A stretch of 64,000 bases of DNA from Methylobacterium sp. R2-1 (GCF_014191355.1 NZ_JACHWM010000005.1:124001-188000), one strand, 5' to 3'; shown: positions 11,396 through 20,472, numbered from the stretch's first letter. Notes: generated from the letters alone by a model not told the origin. Made by a program: numbers and translations.

Positions 11396-11509
11396 GCCGA
11401 CTTGCATGAGGCCGGTCTGCGCGCGTGACTGGCCTTTATTTATGCCCGAACCTTGGCTTACAAGTGCGTCCCAGGAGGCCCGGGAAAAGAGGCCCCGGAG
11501 GAGACGTAC

Positions 11510-12163
11510 ATGACATCGCTCTACTCGGAGGCGCACCGCGCCCTCCAAGAAGAATTCGGCACCACCAAGCTCGCCGTGCGCCTGGACGAGGATTGGGTGC
11601 ACGAGACGATCCAGCCGGACGAGGCCGCCTTCATCGGCTCGCGCGACATGTTCTTCCTGTCCACCGTCGACCCCGACGGCATGCCGACCGTCTCCTACAA
11701 GGGCGGGCCGACCGGCTTCGTGAAGGTGCTCGACGGCTCGACGCTGGTGTTTCCCGGCTTCGACGGCAACGGGATGTTCTACTCGGTCGGCAATATCGCG
11801 GGCCAAGCCAAGGTCGGCCTCCTGTTCATCGACTTCGAGACGCCGCACCGCATCCGCGTCCAGGGCCACGCTTCGCTGTTGCGCGACGATCCGCTCATGG
11901 CCGAGTACACGGAAGCGAAGTATCTCGTGAAGGTCGACGTCACCAAGATCTGGGTCAACTGCCCACGCTACATTCACAAGTACAAGAAGCTCGAGCAGAA
12001 CAAGTACGTCCCTCGCCCGAACCGCGAGACGCCGCTGGCCGCGTGGAAGCGGCTCGACCTCGCCGGCGACGTGATCAGCGACGACGACAAGGCGCGCGTG
12101 GCCAAGGAAGGCCGTCTCGAAGTCGCCGAGTACGAGGCGCTCGTCGCCCGCGGCGAGGCCTGA
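11510..12163 (+). CDS. Pyridoxamine 5'-phosphate oxidase-related FMN-binding protein
   Basis: Split-barrel flavin-binding protein of 217 residues. The core strands IGSRDMFFLSTVDPDGMPTVSYKGG (in two blocks from residue 44) and GNIAGQAKVGLLFIDF match the PNPOx-like fold. The following RIRVQGHASL and KIWVNCPRYIHKYKKLE segments are common in the short-chain pyridoxamine oxidase-related group. ATG 11510 is preceded by GGAGGAG, a strong ribosome binding site. It is unlikely to be PdxH itself. The oxidoreductase substrate is unknown; no functional partner is apparent nearby. Confidence 0.85.
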   Translation: MTSLYSEAHRALQEEFGTTKLAVRLDEDWVHETIQPDEAAFIGSRDMFFLSTVDPDGMPTVSYKGGPTGFVKVLDGSTLVFPGFDGNGMFYSVGNIAGQAKVGLLFIDFETPHRIRVQGHASLLRDDPLMAEYTEAKYLVKVDVTKIWVNCPRYIHKYKKLEQNKYVPRPNRETPLAAWKRLDLAGDVISDDDKARVAKEGRLEVAEYEALVARGEA

Positions 12164-12237
12164 AGCGGACGGCCGGGCTCTCGCAATCGTTCGGCCCGGC
12201 CAGCTTTACGAGCCGCGCTGGGCCGCCTCTCGGCACG

Positions 12238-12853
12238 ATGTTCCTCAGACGAACTCCGCGAACTCGTCCGCAGATCAAGCGGGCGATCAAGTCCGTCGCC
12301 AAGACCGCCGGTCTGTTTCGCGCCAGCCCAGCCAGCGGCTTCTACCGCGATCTGGCCGACGTGAGGACGCGTTCTCGAAGCTGTTTTACGGCGAAGACGG
12401 CGGCAACCTGATCAACATGTGGAACCACTTCCTGCCGACCGACAGCCGGCAGTTCGCGTCGTTCCGGAATGGCAGCCGGATCGGTGCACGCTGCGCTTCC
12501 TCGATAGCGTCCTCGACGACAGCAGCCATGTCGCGAGCCACCAGCGCGTGACCGTAGAGACGCTGTTCCCGCTGTTGGCGGAGGACGGCCTGTACGTCGC
12601 CGAGGACCTGCACACCTCGAACCGGCGCGACGACCAGAGCGGCTACCGCCCCAACGGCACATTTCTGAAGATGACGAAGGCGTTCGTCGACGACATGCAC
12701 GCCTAGTATCACGACCGCGGCGTGCCGAAGACGGGGCGCGGCATCGGCGCGATTCAGGTCTTCGACAGCATCGGCGCCTTCGAGAGCGGCGGTGAGTGGC
12801 CGTTCCATTCCACGATCGGCACACCGCAGCACGTGATCGACCGGGTGCGCTGA
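12238..12853 (+). pseudogene. Decayed class I SAM-dependent methyltransferase
   Basis: Fragments of one protein are spread over different frames. From ATG 12238 one frame runs to FYRDLADV, and the continuation AFSKLFYGEDGGNLINMWNH (12371-12430) is in another frame. A further frame carries HVASHQRVTVETLFPLLAED and GLYVAEDLHTS up to MHA (about 12529-12705). An in-frame TAG at 12706 then interrupts it before YHDRGVPKTGRGIGAIQVFD and a final stop at 12851. The LFPLLAEDGLYVAEDLHTS pattern is typical of macrocin-O-methyltransferase-like enzymes. At least two frameshifts and one nonsense codon make function implausible. Confidence 0.75.
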
Positions 12854-12860
12854 GGGTTTG

Positions 12861-12903
12861 AAAAAGAAAGCGCCCGCGCCTCCGTCGGGATGCGCGGGCG
12901 CTT
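12861..12903 (-). terminator. Rho-independent terminator of ccr
   Basis: On the minus strand AAGCGCCCGCGC pairs with GCGCGGGCGCTT across a 12-base loop and is followed by TCTTTTT. It lies about 20 bases beyond the ccr stop. The plus strand has no good T-run, so it mainly serves ccr. Confidence 0.85.
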
Positions 12904-12922
12904 ATCCGTCACGTCGGCCGGC

Positions 12923-14221
12923 TTACATTGCCTTGAGCGGCCCGGCCTCGATCACGTCCTCGACCGTGCGCAGGCCCGCGCGGGTGGAATTCACGAGCAC
13001 GGCCATGTTGCCCGGCGGGTGCTGGTTCTTCCACATCTTGGTATGGGCGGCCGGGATCTTGTCCCAGGGGAACACCTCGCTCATGCAGGGATCGACGCGC
13101 CGGTCCATCACGAACTGGTTGGCGGCCGAGGCCTGCTTGAGGTGGGCGAAGTGCGAACCCTGAATGCGCTTCTGGCGCATCCAGACGTAGCGGGCGTCGA
13201 AGGTGATGTTGAATCCGGTCGTGCCGGCGCAGAACACCACCATGCCGCCGCGCTTCACCACCAGCGACGAGACCGGGAAGGTCGCCTCGCCGGGATGCTC
13301 GAACACGATATCGACGTCGTTGCCCTTGCCGGTGATGTCCCAGATCGCCTTGCCGAACTTCCGGGCTTCCTTGAGCCAAGTGTTGTACTCGGGCGAGTTC
13401 ACCTTCGGCAGCTGGCCCCAGCAGTCGAAGTCCTTGCGGTTGATGACACCCTTGGCGCCGAGGCTCATGACGTAGTCGCGCTTCGACTCGTCCGAGATCA
13501 CCGCGATGGCGTTAGCGCCCGACGCCGCACAGAGCTGCACGCCGAACACCCCGAGGCCGCCGGAGGCGCCCCAGATCAGCACGTTCTGGCCCGGACGCAC
13601 GGTATGCGGCGCGTGACCGAAGAGCATGCGGTAGGCGGTGGCGAGCGTCAGCGTGTAGCAGGCCGCCTCTTCCCAGGTGAGGTGCTTCGGACGGACCATG
13701 AGCTGGCGCGACTGCACCCGGCAGAACTGAGCGAAGGAGCCGTCGCCGGTCTCATAGCCCCAGATCCGCTGCGTCGGCGAGAACATCGGATCGCCGCCGT
13801 TGCACTCCTCGTCATCGCCATCGTCCTGATTGCAGTGGACGATGACCTCGTCGCCGACCTTCCAGCGCTTCACCTTGGCGCCGACCTTCCAGACGATGCC
13901 CGACGCGTCCGAACCGGCGATGTGGTACTCGCCCTTGTGCACGTCGAAGGGCGAGATCGGCTCGCCGAGGCCGGCCCAGACACCATTGTAGTTCACGCCC
14001 GCTGCCATGACGTAGACGAGCACCTCGTCGTCGCCGATTTCCCAAACGGGAAGCACTTCGAGCTGGTGCGACTGCTCCGGCGGCCCGTGGCGCTCGCGAC
14101 GGATCGCCCAGGCATACATCTTGGCGGGCACGTGGCCGAGCGGAGGAATCTCGCCGAGTTCATAAAGGTCCTTGGCTTCTGCCGTCTGCCCGGTCCAGGC
14201 CGGCGCTGCGCTTGCAGCCAT
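12923..14221 (-). CDS. ccr: Crotonyl-CoA carboxylase/reductase
   Basis: Key enzyme of the ethylmalonyl-CoA pathway: reductive carboxylation of crotonyl-CoA with CO2 and NADPH to (2S)-ethylmalonyl-CoA, used in acetyl-CoA and C1 assimilation. The 432-residue product is a medium-chain dehydrogenase/reductase. An N-terminal GroES-like domain contains MAAGVNYNGVWAGLG and GSDASGIVWKVG. The Rossmann domain contains GQNVLIWGASGGLGVFGVQL (residues near 215-235). ATG 14221 has AGGGAG upstream, and the length fits known Ccr proteins of M. extorquens. An upstream in-frame extension lacks conservation. It points away from ecm/meaA, with a protease gene between them. Confidence 0.97.
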   Translation of the reverse strand: MAASAAPAWTGQTAEAKDLYELGEIPPLGHVPAKMYAWAIRRERHGPPEQSHQLEVLPVWEIGDDEVLVYVMAAGVNYNGVWAGLGEPISPFDVHKGEYHIAGSDASGIVWKVGAKVKRWKVGDEVIVHCNQDDGDDEECNGGDPMFSPTQRIWGYETGDGSFAQFCRVQSRQLMVRPKHLTWEEAACYTLTLATAYRMLFGHAPHTVRPGQNVLIWGASGGLGVFGVQLCAASGANAIAVISDESKRDYVMSLGAKGVINRKDFDCWGQLPKVNSPEYNTWLKEARKFGKAIWDITGKGNDVDIVFEHPGEATFPVSSLVVKRGGMVVFCAGTTGFNITFDARYVWMRQKRIQGSHFAHLKQASAANQFVMDRRVDPCMSEVFPWDKIPAAHTKMWKNQHPPGNMAVLVNSTRAGLRTVEDVIEAGPLKAM

Positions 14222-14279
14222 CGTGGCACTCCCTGTTTTCCTGGCTCGCGCGTGAGGAACGGCGCGACCTTGGCCGACG

Positions 14280-14308
14280 CTATAAGCACGATGTTTCAAG
14301 CCTTCCAA
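14280..14308 (-). promoter_or_regulatory. Candidate ccr promoter
   Basis: Reading leftward, TTGGAA (14303-14308) and TTATAG (14280-14285) are separated by exactly 17 bases. The predicted start point is near 14273, about 50 bases before the ccr ATG. This is an inspection-based match to sigma-70-like spacing. Confidence 0.4.
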
Positions 14309-14343
14309 GTGGCCTAAAAGGCAAGGCTTTGTCCGATCCGCAC

Positions 14344-14373
14344 AAAAAAGAGGCACCAGCCTGAGCTGGTACC
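14344..14373 (-). terminator. Terminator-like hairpin upstream of ccr
   Basis: On the minus strand GGTACCAGC (14365-14373) pairs with GCTGGTGCC (14352-14360) across the tetraloop TCAG, with one T-G pair. It is followed by TCTTTTTT. It points toward ccr but lies upstream of its candidate promoter. It could end a short leftward transcript or insulate ccr. The rest of the 370-base gap 14222-14591 has no gene I can support and looks more AT-rich than its surroundings. Confidence 0.55.
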
Positions 14374-14591
14374 CCTGTATTCAAAATAACGTTGAAACCA
14401 TTCCATTCGCTCGGTCGAGAACTCACGGATCGGCGTGCCCGAGTCTGGTGTCTCACCGTAGAGGGAGCGGCTGGGTCTTCGACGGGTCGGCGATGTCCCC
14501 GACGTGTTGATGTCAATTTTCACGCCTCGTTCGACAAGCTGAGCAGCACGCCTCGGTGCGCGCTTCAGGTTCGAGGACGGAGCAGGCGGAC

Positions 14592-16538
14592 ATGGCAGAT
14601 CTTACGGCAGCTCAGAAGGACAAGCTGACGTTTCTGACCGGCATCGACGAGAACGGAGCCGTCGCTGCGGATACCTACTTCTCCTGGAGCGTGGGAGAGA
14701 ATCTCGGCAAGGCTTGGCTTTCCAAGTGGAACAACGATGCGAATGGCGCAGTCCGTTCCCCAACGAGTGCGGCGGGCACGCCGGGCGGCACCGTCACCTA
14801 CGCATTCGGAGTCGGCCTCGCAGATGAGGAGAAGGCAGGGTACGAAGCTGCGCTGACCCTCTGGTCCGATATCGCGAATATCCAGTTTCGACAGACAGAT
14901 GACGTCAAATCCGCCAACATCCGTCTCGACCCGACAGACGAGGCGGGGGGAAGCGGAGTCACGTTCGTACCCGCCAACGGCCCTTCCTCGACGCGAGGCG
15001 GCATCACTGCCATTCCATCACAGAATTCTCCGAATACGCGAGGCGGACAACTCAACATCAGCATCGCTGCGCCGGATCAGCAATTCAACAGTTTCTCTCC
15101 CGACGCCGCCCACACCCTGACCGCGGTCACCCACGAACTCGGTCATGCCCTGGGTCTCGGCCATGCCGGTCAATACAACGGCGACGAATTCGCGGGGCAG
15201 TCCGACGTCTACGACAGCCAACTCTGGTCGGTCATGTCTTACGTGAAGCCGGACGACCCGAGGGGGGCGTTCAACGCGTCGAGCCCAGTGAAGGGTGCGA
15301 ACTGGACAGTCAACAATTCCGGGGTGAGTTACGGACTCTACGCCCAAACACCGATGATGCTGGACATTCCTGCTATACAGCGAATCTACGGCGCCTCGAC
15401 AAGCAGCACCTTCGCAGGTGGTCAGACATACGGATTCAACACGAACATCTCGGGACAGTCTCGGCAGTTTTACGATTTTACGAACAATACTGATCCCGTT
15501 TTGACGATTTACAATCGCGGCGTCGGTAACACCCTCGACGTCTCCGGATTCACCACGAACAGCACCATCAATCTCAACCCCGGAACCTTCAGCAGCGCCA
15601 GCACGAGCGGAACGCTCGTCAATAATATCGGCGTCGCTTACGGAACCAAGATCGACAAGGCGATCGGTGGCGGCGGCAACGATGTATTCTACACGAATGC
15701 CGATGGAGACGTCATCGATGGCGGAACAGGCACCGATACGGTCCGTTTCGCCGGAGCCCGCAACGACTACACTGTCACCAAGGCCTCCGACGGGGAGACC
15801 TTCGTCGTCAACAAGTCGACAGGTGCCGCCGATCGGCTGACCAACGTGGAAAATCTCGAGTTCGATGCGCAACCGGTCTGCTTCACCACCGGCACACGGA
15901 TCGCCATCCTGCGGAGCGGGAGGATGACCGAGCTTCCGGTCGAGGCGCTGGCGGTCGGCGATGTCGCTGTCACGGCGCAAGGACAGGCCTGTACGATCCG
16001 CTGGATCGGCCATCGCACCATCGGAGCGGAAAAGGGGTGCATTGCAGCCCACCAATGGCCGGTGCGCATCCGGGCCGGCGCCTTCGGACGCAACGACGAG
16101 GGGCGTGCCGTGCCCGCACGTGACCTGTCTCTCTCCCCGGGCCATCCCGTGCTGATCGACGGAGGCCCGGCCCGTCCCGACGGTGTGCTCGTGCCGATCT
16201 CCTGCCTGATCAACGGCACCTCGGTCGCGCGCCAGCCGGTCTCGACGGTCACCTACTGGCACGTCGAACTCGACAGGCACGACATCCTGCTCGCCGAAGG
16301 GCTGCCGGCGGAAAGCTACCTTGACGGTGGCGATCGCGCCTTCTTCGGGCAAGCGTCCGATCATGCCCTCCACAATCCCGACTTCGTAGCGCCAGGATGG
16401 TCGGCACGATGCCGCCCGGTTGCCACCGAAGGGGCCCTCGTGGAAGCGGAGCGCAGCCGCCTCGACATGCTCTTTGCCGCCACGCTGGAGGGCGACTGCG
16501 TCTGGTCTCCGGCCGAAACGATGTGGGCGAGCGCCTGA
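14592..16538 (+). CDS. Serralysin-like (M10) metalloprotease fused to a Hint domain
   Basis: Predicted secreted protein of 648 residues. The metzincin zinc site HELGHALGLGH lies at residues 181-191, with a downstream SVMSYV Met-turn. After the peptidase domain there is a short RTX-like Gly/Asp segment (GGGGNDVFYTNADGDVIDGG) and the NVENLEF motif common in RTX proteins. From Cys430 (PVCFTTGTRIAIL) a Hint_2-type hedgehog/intein domain follows, with LSPGHPVLIDGG and VTYWHVELDRHDILLAEGL. There is no Sec signal, consistent with type I export, but no exporter genes are nearby. ATG 14592 was chosen because it precedes the domain and an upstream extension is unconserved. It sits between ccr and ecm and appears richer in A/T than either. 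Confidence 0.88.
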   Translation: MADLTAAQKDKLTFLTGIDENGAVAADTYFSWSVGENLGKAWLSKWNNDANGAVRSPTSAAGTPGGTVTYAFGVGLADEEKAGYEAALTLWSDIANIQFRQTDDVKSANIRLDPTDEAGGSGVTFVPANGPSSTRGGITAIPSQNSPNTRGGQLNISIAAPDQQFNSFSPDAAHTLTAVTHELGHALGLGHAGQYNGDEFAGQSDVYDSQLWSVMSYVKPDDPRGAFNASSPVKGANWTVNNSGVSYGLYAQTPMMLDIPAIQRIYGASTSSTFAGGQTYGFNTNISGQSRQFYDFTNNTDPVLTIYNRGVGNTLDVSGFTTNSTINLNPGTFSSASTSGTLVNNIGVAYGTKIDKAIGGGGNDVFYTNADGDVIDGGTGTDTVRFAGARNDYTVTKASDGETFVVNKSTGAADRLTNVENLEFDAQPVCFTTGTRIAILRSGRMTELPVEALAVGDVAVTAQGQACTIRWIGHRTIGAEKGCIAAHQWPVRIRAGAFGRNDEGRAVPARDLSLSPGHPVLIDGGPARPDGVLVPISCLINGTSVARQPVSTVTYWHVELDRHDILLAEGLPAESYLDGGDRAFFGQASDHALHNPDFVAPGWSARCRPVATEGALVEAERSRLDMLFAATLEGDCVWSPAETMWASA

Positions 16539-16752
16539 AGGCGGCCCTCCGATGTCGCAGTCTCGCCGGAAGATGCGGCGAGCCGTCTTCTGTCGTGACC
16601 AAAACGGTTTAGGCCGACGTCAAATTTATCCAACGGAGAAGAGGGCGATCCTCGACCTTCCTCCCAGATGACGCGACGCGGCGGCTTCGCTACGGTGCCG
16701 GCCAACAGCCGCGCCTCGAGGCGCGCGGTCGCATCGGATGAGGGAGAGAGGG

Positions 16753-18819
16753 ATGAGCGCGACGGCGAGCGTGGCGGAGGTCAAGCGCGACAAACCGTGG
16801 ATCATCCGCACCTATGCGGGCCACTCCACGGCGGCGGAATCGAACAAGCTCTATCGCGGCAACCTCGCCAAGGGCCAGACCGGTCTCTCGGTTGCCTTCG
16901 ATCTGCCGACGCAGACCGGCTACGACCCCGACCACGAACTCGCCCGCGGCGAGGTCGGCAAGGTCGGCGTCTCGATCGCGCATCTCGGCGACATGCGGGC
17001 CCTGTTCGACCAGATTCCGCTGGCGCAGATGAACACCTCGATGACGATCAACGCCACGGCGCCGTGGCTGTTGTCGCTTTATCTCGCGGTGGCCGAGGAA
17101 CAGGGCGCGCCGCTCGCGGCGCTGCAGGGCACCACGCAGAACGACATCATTAAGGAATATCTCTCGCGCGGCACCTACGTGTTCCCGCCCGCGCCCTCGC
17201 TTCGGCTCACCAAGGACGTGATCCTGTTCACGACCAAGAACGTGCCGAAGTGGAACCCGATGAACGTCTGCTCCTACCACTTGCAGGAGGCGGGGGCGAC
17301 GCCGGTACAGGAACTCTCCTACGCCTTGGCCATTGCCATCGCCGTGCTCGACACGGTGCGCGACGATCCTGATTTCGACGAAGCCAGTTTCTCGGACGTG
17401 TTCAGCCGCATCTCGTTCTTCGTGAACGCCGGCATGCGGTTCGTCACCGAGATCTGCAAGATGCGGGCCTTCGCCGAGCTGTGGGATGAGATCGCCCAGC
17501 AGCGCTACGGCATTACCGACGCCAAGAAACGGATTTTTCGCTACGGCGTGCAGGTCAACTCTCTCGGACTGACGGAACAGCAGCCGGAAAATAACGTCCA
17601 CCGCATCCTGATCGAGATGCTGGCGGTGACGCTCTCGAAGCGCGCACGCGCCCGCGCCGTGCAGCTCCCGGCCTGGAACGAGGCGCTCGGCCTGCCCCGG
17701 CCCTGGGATCAGCAATGGTCCATGCGGATGCAGCAGATCCTGGCCTTCGAAACCGATCTGCTCGAGTACGACGATATCTTCGACGGCTCGACGGTCATCG
17801 AGTCCCGCGTCGAGGCACTGAAGGAACAGACCCGGGCCGAGCTGAAGCGGATCGCCGAGATCGGCGGCGCGGTCACGGCGGTCGAGGCGGGCGAGTTGAA
17901 GCGGGCGCTGGTGGAAGCGAACGCCAAGCGCATCGCGGCCATCGAGAAGGGCGAGCAGATCGTCGTCGGCGTCAACAAATGGCAGCAGGGCGAGCCCTCT
18001 CCCCTCACCGCCGGGGATGGCGCGATCTTCACCGTCTCCGAGACGGTGGAGATGGAGGCCGAGGCGCGCATCCGCGAATGGCGCTCCAAGCGCGACGACC
18101 GTGCCGTCGGACAAGCGCTGGACGATCTGGAGCAGGCAGCGCGCTCGGGCGCCAACATCATGCCGCCCTCCATCGCCGCGGCGAAGGCGGGCGTGACCAC
18201 CGGCGAGTGGGGCCAGCGCCTGCGCGAGGTCTTCGGCGAGTACCGCGCACCGACCGGCGTGACACTGGAGACCGTCACCTCCGGAGCGGCGGAGGAAGCG
18301 CGCCTGCTCATTGCGGATCTCGGGGAGCGGCTCGGCGAGACGCCGAAGCTCGTCGTCGGCAAACCGGGTCTCGACGGCCATTCCAACGGCGCCGAGCAGA
18401 TCGCACTGCGCGCCCGCGATGTCGGCTTCGACGTGACCTACGACGGCATCCGCCAGACTCCGACGGAGATCGTCGCCAAGGCGAAGGAGCGCGGTGCCCA
18501 CGTCATCGGCCTGTCGGTGCTGTCCGGCAGCCATGTGCCGCTGGTGCGCGAGGTGAAGGCCAAGCTGCGTGAAGCCGGTCTCGATCATGTTCCGGTCGTC
18601 GTCGGCGGCATCATCTCGACCGAAGACGAACTCGTGCTCAAGAACATGGGCGTCACCGCTGTCTACACGCCGAAGGACTACGAGCTCGACAAGATCATGG
18701 TCGGGCTCGCCAAGGTCGTAGATCGGGCGATCGACAAACGCGCAGCGGACCGAGCCGATACGGAAGCTGGGGTGCCGGGCGCGCCGAAGCGCAACGAGGA
18801 CGCGGCTCAAGTCTTCTGA
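16753..18819 (+). CDS. ecm: Ethylmalonyl-CoA mutase (MeaA type), B12-dependent
   Basis: Converts ethylmalonyl-CoA to methylsuccinyl-CoA in the ethylmalonyl-CoA pathway. The 688-residue single chain has the acyl-CoA mutase barrel (TYAGHSTAAESNKLYRGNL, GLSVAFDLPTQTGYDPDHEL, and TMTINATAP-like TSMTINATAP). A C-terminal cobalamin-binding domain has the DxHxxG motif in KPGLDGHSNGAEQ (around residue 538) and GLSVLSGSHVPL. The N-terminal RTYAGHSTA and the single-gene architecture separate it from large-subunit methylmalonyl-CoA mutases. ATG 16753 is preceded by GGAGAGAGG. Also known as meaA in M. extorquens. The protease gene ends 214 bases upstream. Confidence 0.95.
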   Translation: MSATASVAEVKRDKPWIIRTYAGHSTAAESNKLYRGNLAKGQTGLSVAFDLPTQTGYDPDHELARGEVGKVGVSIAHLGDMRALFDQIPLAQMNTSMTINATAPWLLSLYLAVAEEQGAPLAALQGTTQNDIIKEYLSRGTYVFPPAPSLRLTKDVILFTTKNVPKWNPMNVCSYHLQEAGATPVQELSYALAIAIAVLDTVRDDPDFDEASFSDVFSRISFFVNAGMRFVTEICKMRAFAELWDEIAQQRYGITDAKKRIFRYGVQVNSLGLTEQQPENNVHRILIEMLAVTLSKRARARAVQLPAWNEALGLPRPWDQQWSMRMQQILAFETDLLEYDDIFDGSTVIESRVEALKEQTRAELKRIAEIGGAVTAVEAGELKRALVEANAKRIAAIEKGEQIVVGVNKWQQGEPSPLTAGDGAIFTVSETVEMEAEARIREWRSKRDDRAVGQALDDLEQAARSGANIMPPSIAAAKAGVTTGEWGQRLREVFGEYRAPTGVTLETVTSGAAEEARLLIADLGERLGETPKLVVGKPGLDGHSNGAEQIALRARDVGFDVTYDGIRQTPTEIVAKAKERGAHVIGLSVLSGSHVPLVREVKAKLREAGLDHVPVVVGGIISTEDELVLKNMGVTAVYTPKDYELDKIMVGLAKVVDRAIDKRAADRADTEAGVPGAPKRNEDAAQVF

Positions 18820-19000
18820 GGGCAAACAGCGCCGCAGACGAGACCCGTAAGGACGCACCCTCCTCCTCTACCCGCACGGTGAGGAGAAGGGGCGTGAAGT
18901 TCGGCCCGTTTGCGGCCGACCGACGGCGGCACGTGAAACGCTCGCGCTTCCAACCAGCCGCAGCGGACGCCTAGGGGAGCGCGGGTGCGGACCCTGAGCC

Positions 19001-19747
19001 TCAGCGAACGCCGCCGCTGGCGTTGATGACCTCACCAGTTACCCAGCGGGCATCGTCGGAAGCGAGGAATGCGACGACCCCGGCGATGTCGTCCGGCTGG
19101 CCGGATCGGCCGAGGGGTGTCTGTGCGACGAAGCCGGCCTCCATCTCCGAGCCAGCGATGCCGGCGGTGTGGGTGCCCTCGGTCACGACGTAGCCGGGGC
19201 TGACCACGTTGACCCGGATCTTGCGCGGGGCCAGCTCGTTGGCAAGGACGCCCGAGATCGCGTTCAAGGCCCCCTTGGTCCCGGTATAGACCGCAGTCGT
19301 CGGCGTCAGAGCATCGGTGACGGCGGACGAGATGTTGATGATGCTCCCGCCCTCTCCCAGGTGTTTCGCTGCCGCTTGAGTCGCGAGCAGCACACCCAGC
19401 ACGTTGACGTCGAAGATGCGGCGATAATGCTCTTCGGTCACCTCTTCGATCGCAGCGAATTCATACACGCCGGAATTGTTCACCAGCACGTCGAGCCGGC
19501 CGAACTGCTGCACCGCGGCCTCGACCAAGTCTCGTGCCTGCGCGGCCTGCGAGACATCGGCCCGTACCGCGACGGCCCTGCCGCCAGCTGCCGTGATGGT
19601 ATCGACGACGGCATCCGCGCCGGCCTTGCTCGACGCGTAGTTGACGACGACGGCCGCGCCGTTCTTCGCCAATGCCTTCGCGATTGCGGCGCCGATACCC
19701 TTCGACGCGCCGGTCACGACCGCGACCTTGCCCTCAAGCTTTGACAT
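19001..19747 (-). CDS. SDR family oxidoreductase
   Basis: Classical short-chain dehydrogenase of 248 residues. The cofactor motif GASKGIG is at residues 13-19 and VNNSGVYEF forms the NNxG region. The catalytic Ser is in NISSAV and the catalytic YTGTK (YxxxK) follows. The end ASDDARWVTGEVINASGGVR is typical of 3-oxoacyl-ACP reductase-like or glucose dehydrogenase-like members. ATG 19747 is chosen over an unconserved upstream extension. It diverges from an ArsR-type regulator gene across a 108-base gap. The substrate is unknown. Confidence 0.9.
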   Translation of the reverse strand: MSKLEGKVAVVTGASKGIGAAIAKALAKNGAAVVVNYASSKAGADAVVDTITAAGGRAVAVRADVSQAAQARDLVEAAVQQFGRLDVLVNNSGVYEFAAIEEVTEEHYRRIFDVNVLGVLLATQAAAKHLGEGGSIINISSAVTDALTPTTAVYTGTKGALNAISGVLANELAPRKIRVNVVSPGYVVTEGTHTAGIAGSEMEAGFVAQTPLGRSGQPDDIAGVVAFLASDDARWVTGEVINASGGVR

Positions 19748-19799
19748 CTGTGCTAACCCTTCGACATGGGCCGGCGCCGATACGGTCGCCACAGTCCCA

Positions 19800-19820
19800 T
19801 AGTTCGGGATTTCGGAACTA
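19800..19820. promoter_or_regulatory. Inverted repeat in the SDR/ArsR divergent region
   Basis: TAGTTC at 19800-19805 and GAACTA at 19815-19820 form a 6-bp inverted repeat with a 9-base spacer. It lies between the two start codons, about 35 bases from the ArsR-type ATG. It is a plausible operator for the adjacent regulator; the arms are short. Confidence 0.4.
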
Positions 19821-19855
19821 CTGAAGCGGGGTTCAAGCCCCCATATGGATAAATC

Positions 19856-20179
19856 ATGAGGCCCCTGTTTCACCCCGCGATCGAGGACGTCCAGCCGGAG
19901 GCGATCCTCCACGCCCTGTCCGATCCACGCCGGGCGGCGATTTTCGCCCGGATCACGAAGGCGGGTTGCGTAGAGGCTTGCTCAGCCGTCTCGGCAGTGG
20001 GCGATCAGGTCATCCCGAAATCGTCCCTGTCCAGCCACTTCAAGATTCTGCGCGAGGCCGGCTTGATCCGCTGCGAGCGTCACGGTGTCGAGATGCGCAA
20101 CCATTCGCGCTGTGCCGAGGTCGAGGCTCGTTTTCCAGGCTTGCTGTCCGCGATCATGAACGCCTACGCGGCGTCATGA
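19856..20179 (+). CDS. ArsR-type helix-turn-helix regulator
   Basis: Winged-helix protein of 107 residues. ILHALSDPRRAAIFARI is the typical ArsR first helix pair, and the recognition region is SSLSSHFKILREAGLI followed by a wing (RCERHGVEMRNHS). Metal-binding CxC motifs of the arsenic sensors are not evident, although Cys residues occur near residues 38 and 42. It diverges from the SDR gene, which it probably controls. The following 290 bases up to trpS hold no gene I can support. Confidence 0.85.
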   Translation: MRPLFHPAIEDVQPEAILHALSDPRRAAIFARITKAGCVEACSAVSAVGDQVIPKSSLSSHFKILREAGLIRCERHGVEMRNHSRCAEVEARFPGLLSAIMNAYAAS

Positions 20180-20472
20180 CCGTCGTGACGTGCTGATCGA
20201 CGAGACCGCCATTTCCTCGACTACAAGTCTCGAAGCGCGGGCTCGATGCCGATGACGCGGGCAGAGTGGAGGATCACCGAAGATCTTCGACCCGTTGCCG
20301 ACGAACAGCGTTCGGGCACCGCATTCGTAATGTGAGGATTCGGGTGCGGACAGGAGGCACACGAGAGACCTATCCTGCTTGACCCGCCGCCGCTGGCGGT
20401 GCCAGAAACCGCCGCTTCAAGCGGGATGCGAGATCGCCTCGGCCCGGACCTTCTTTCCAGGGACCCGCGCCG

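Noticed and set aside
12890..14317. Long plus-strand frame opposite ccr
   Set aside because: No domain visible; ccr is certain on the minus strand.
16690..18858. 722-codon minus-strand frame opposite ecm
   Set aside because: Typical high-GC antisense frame with no recognisable motif.
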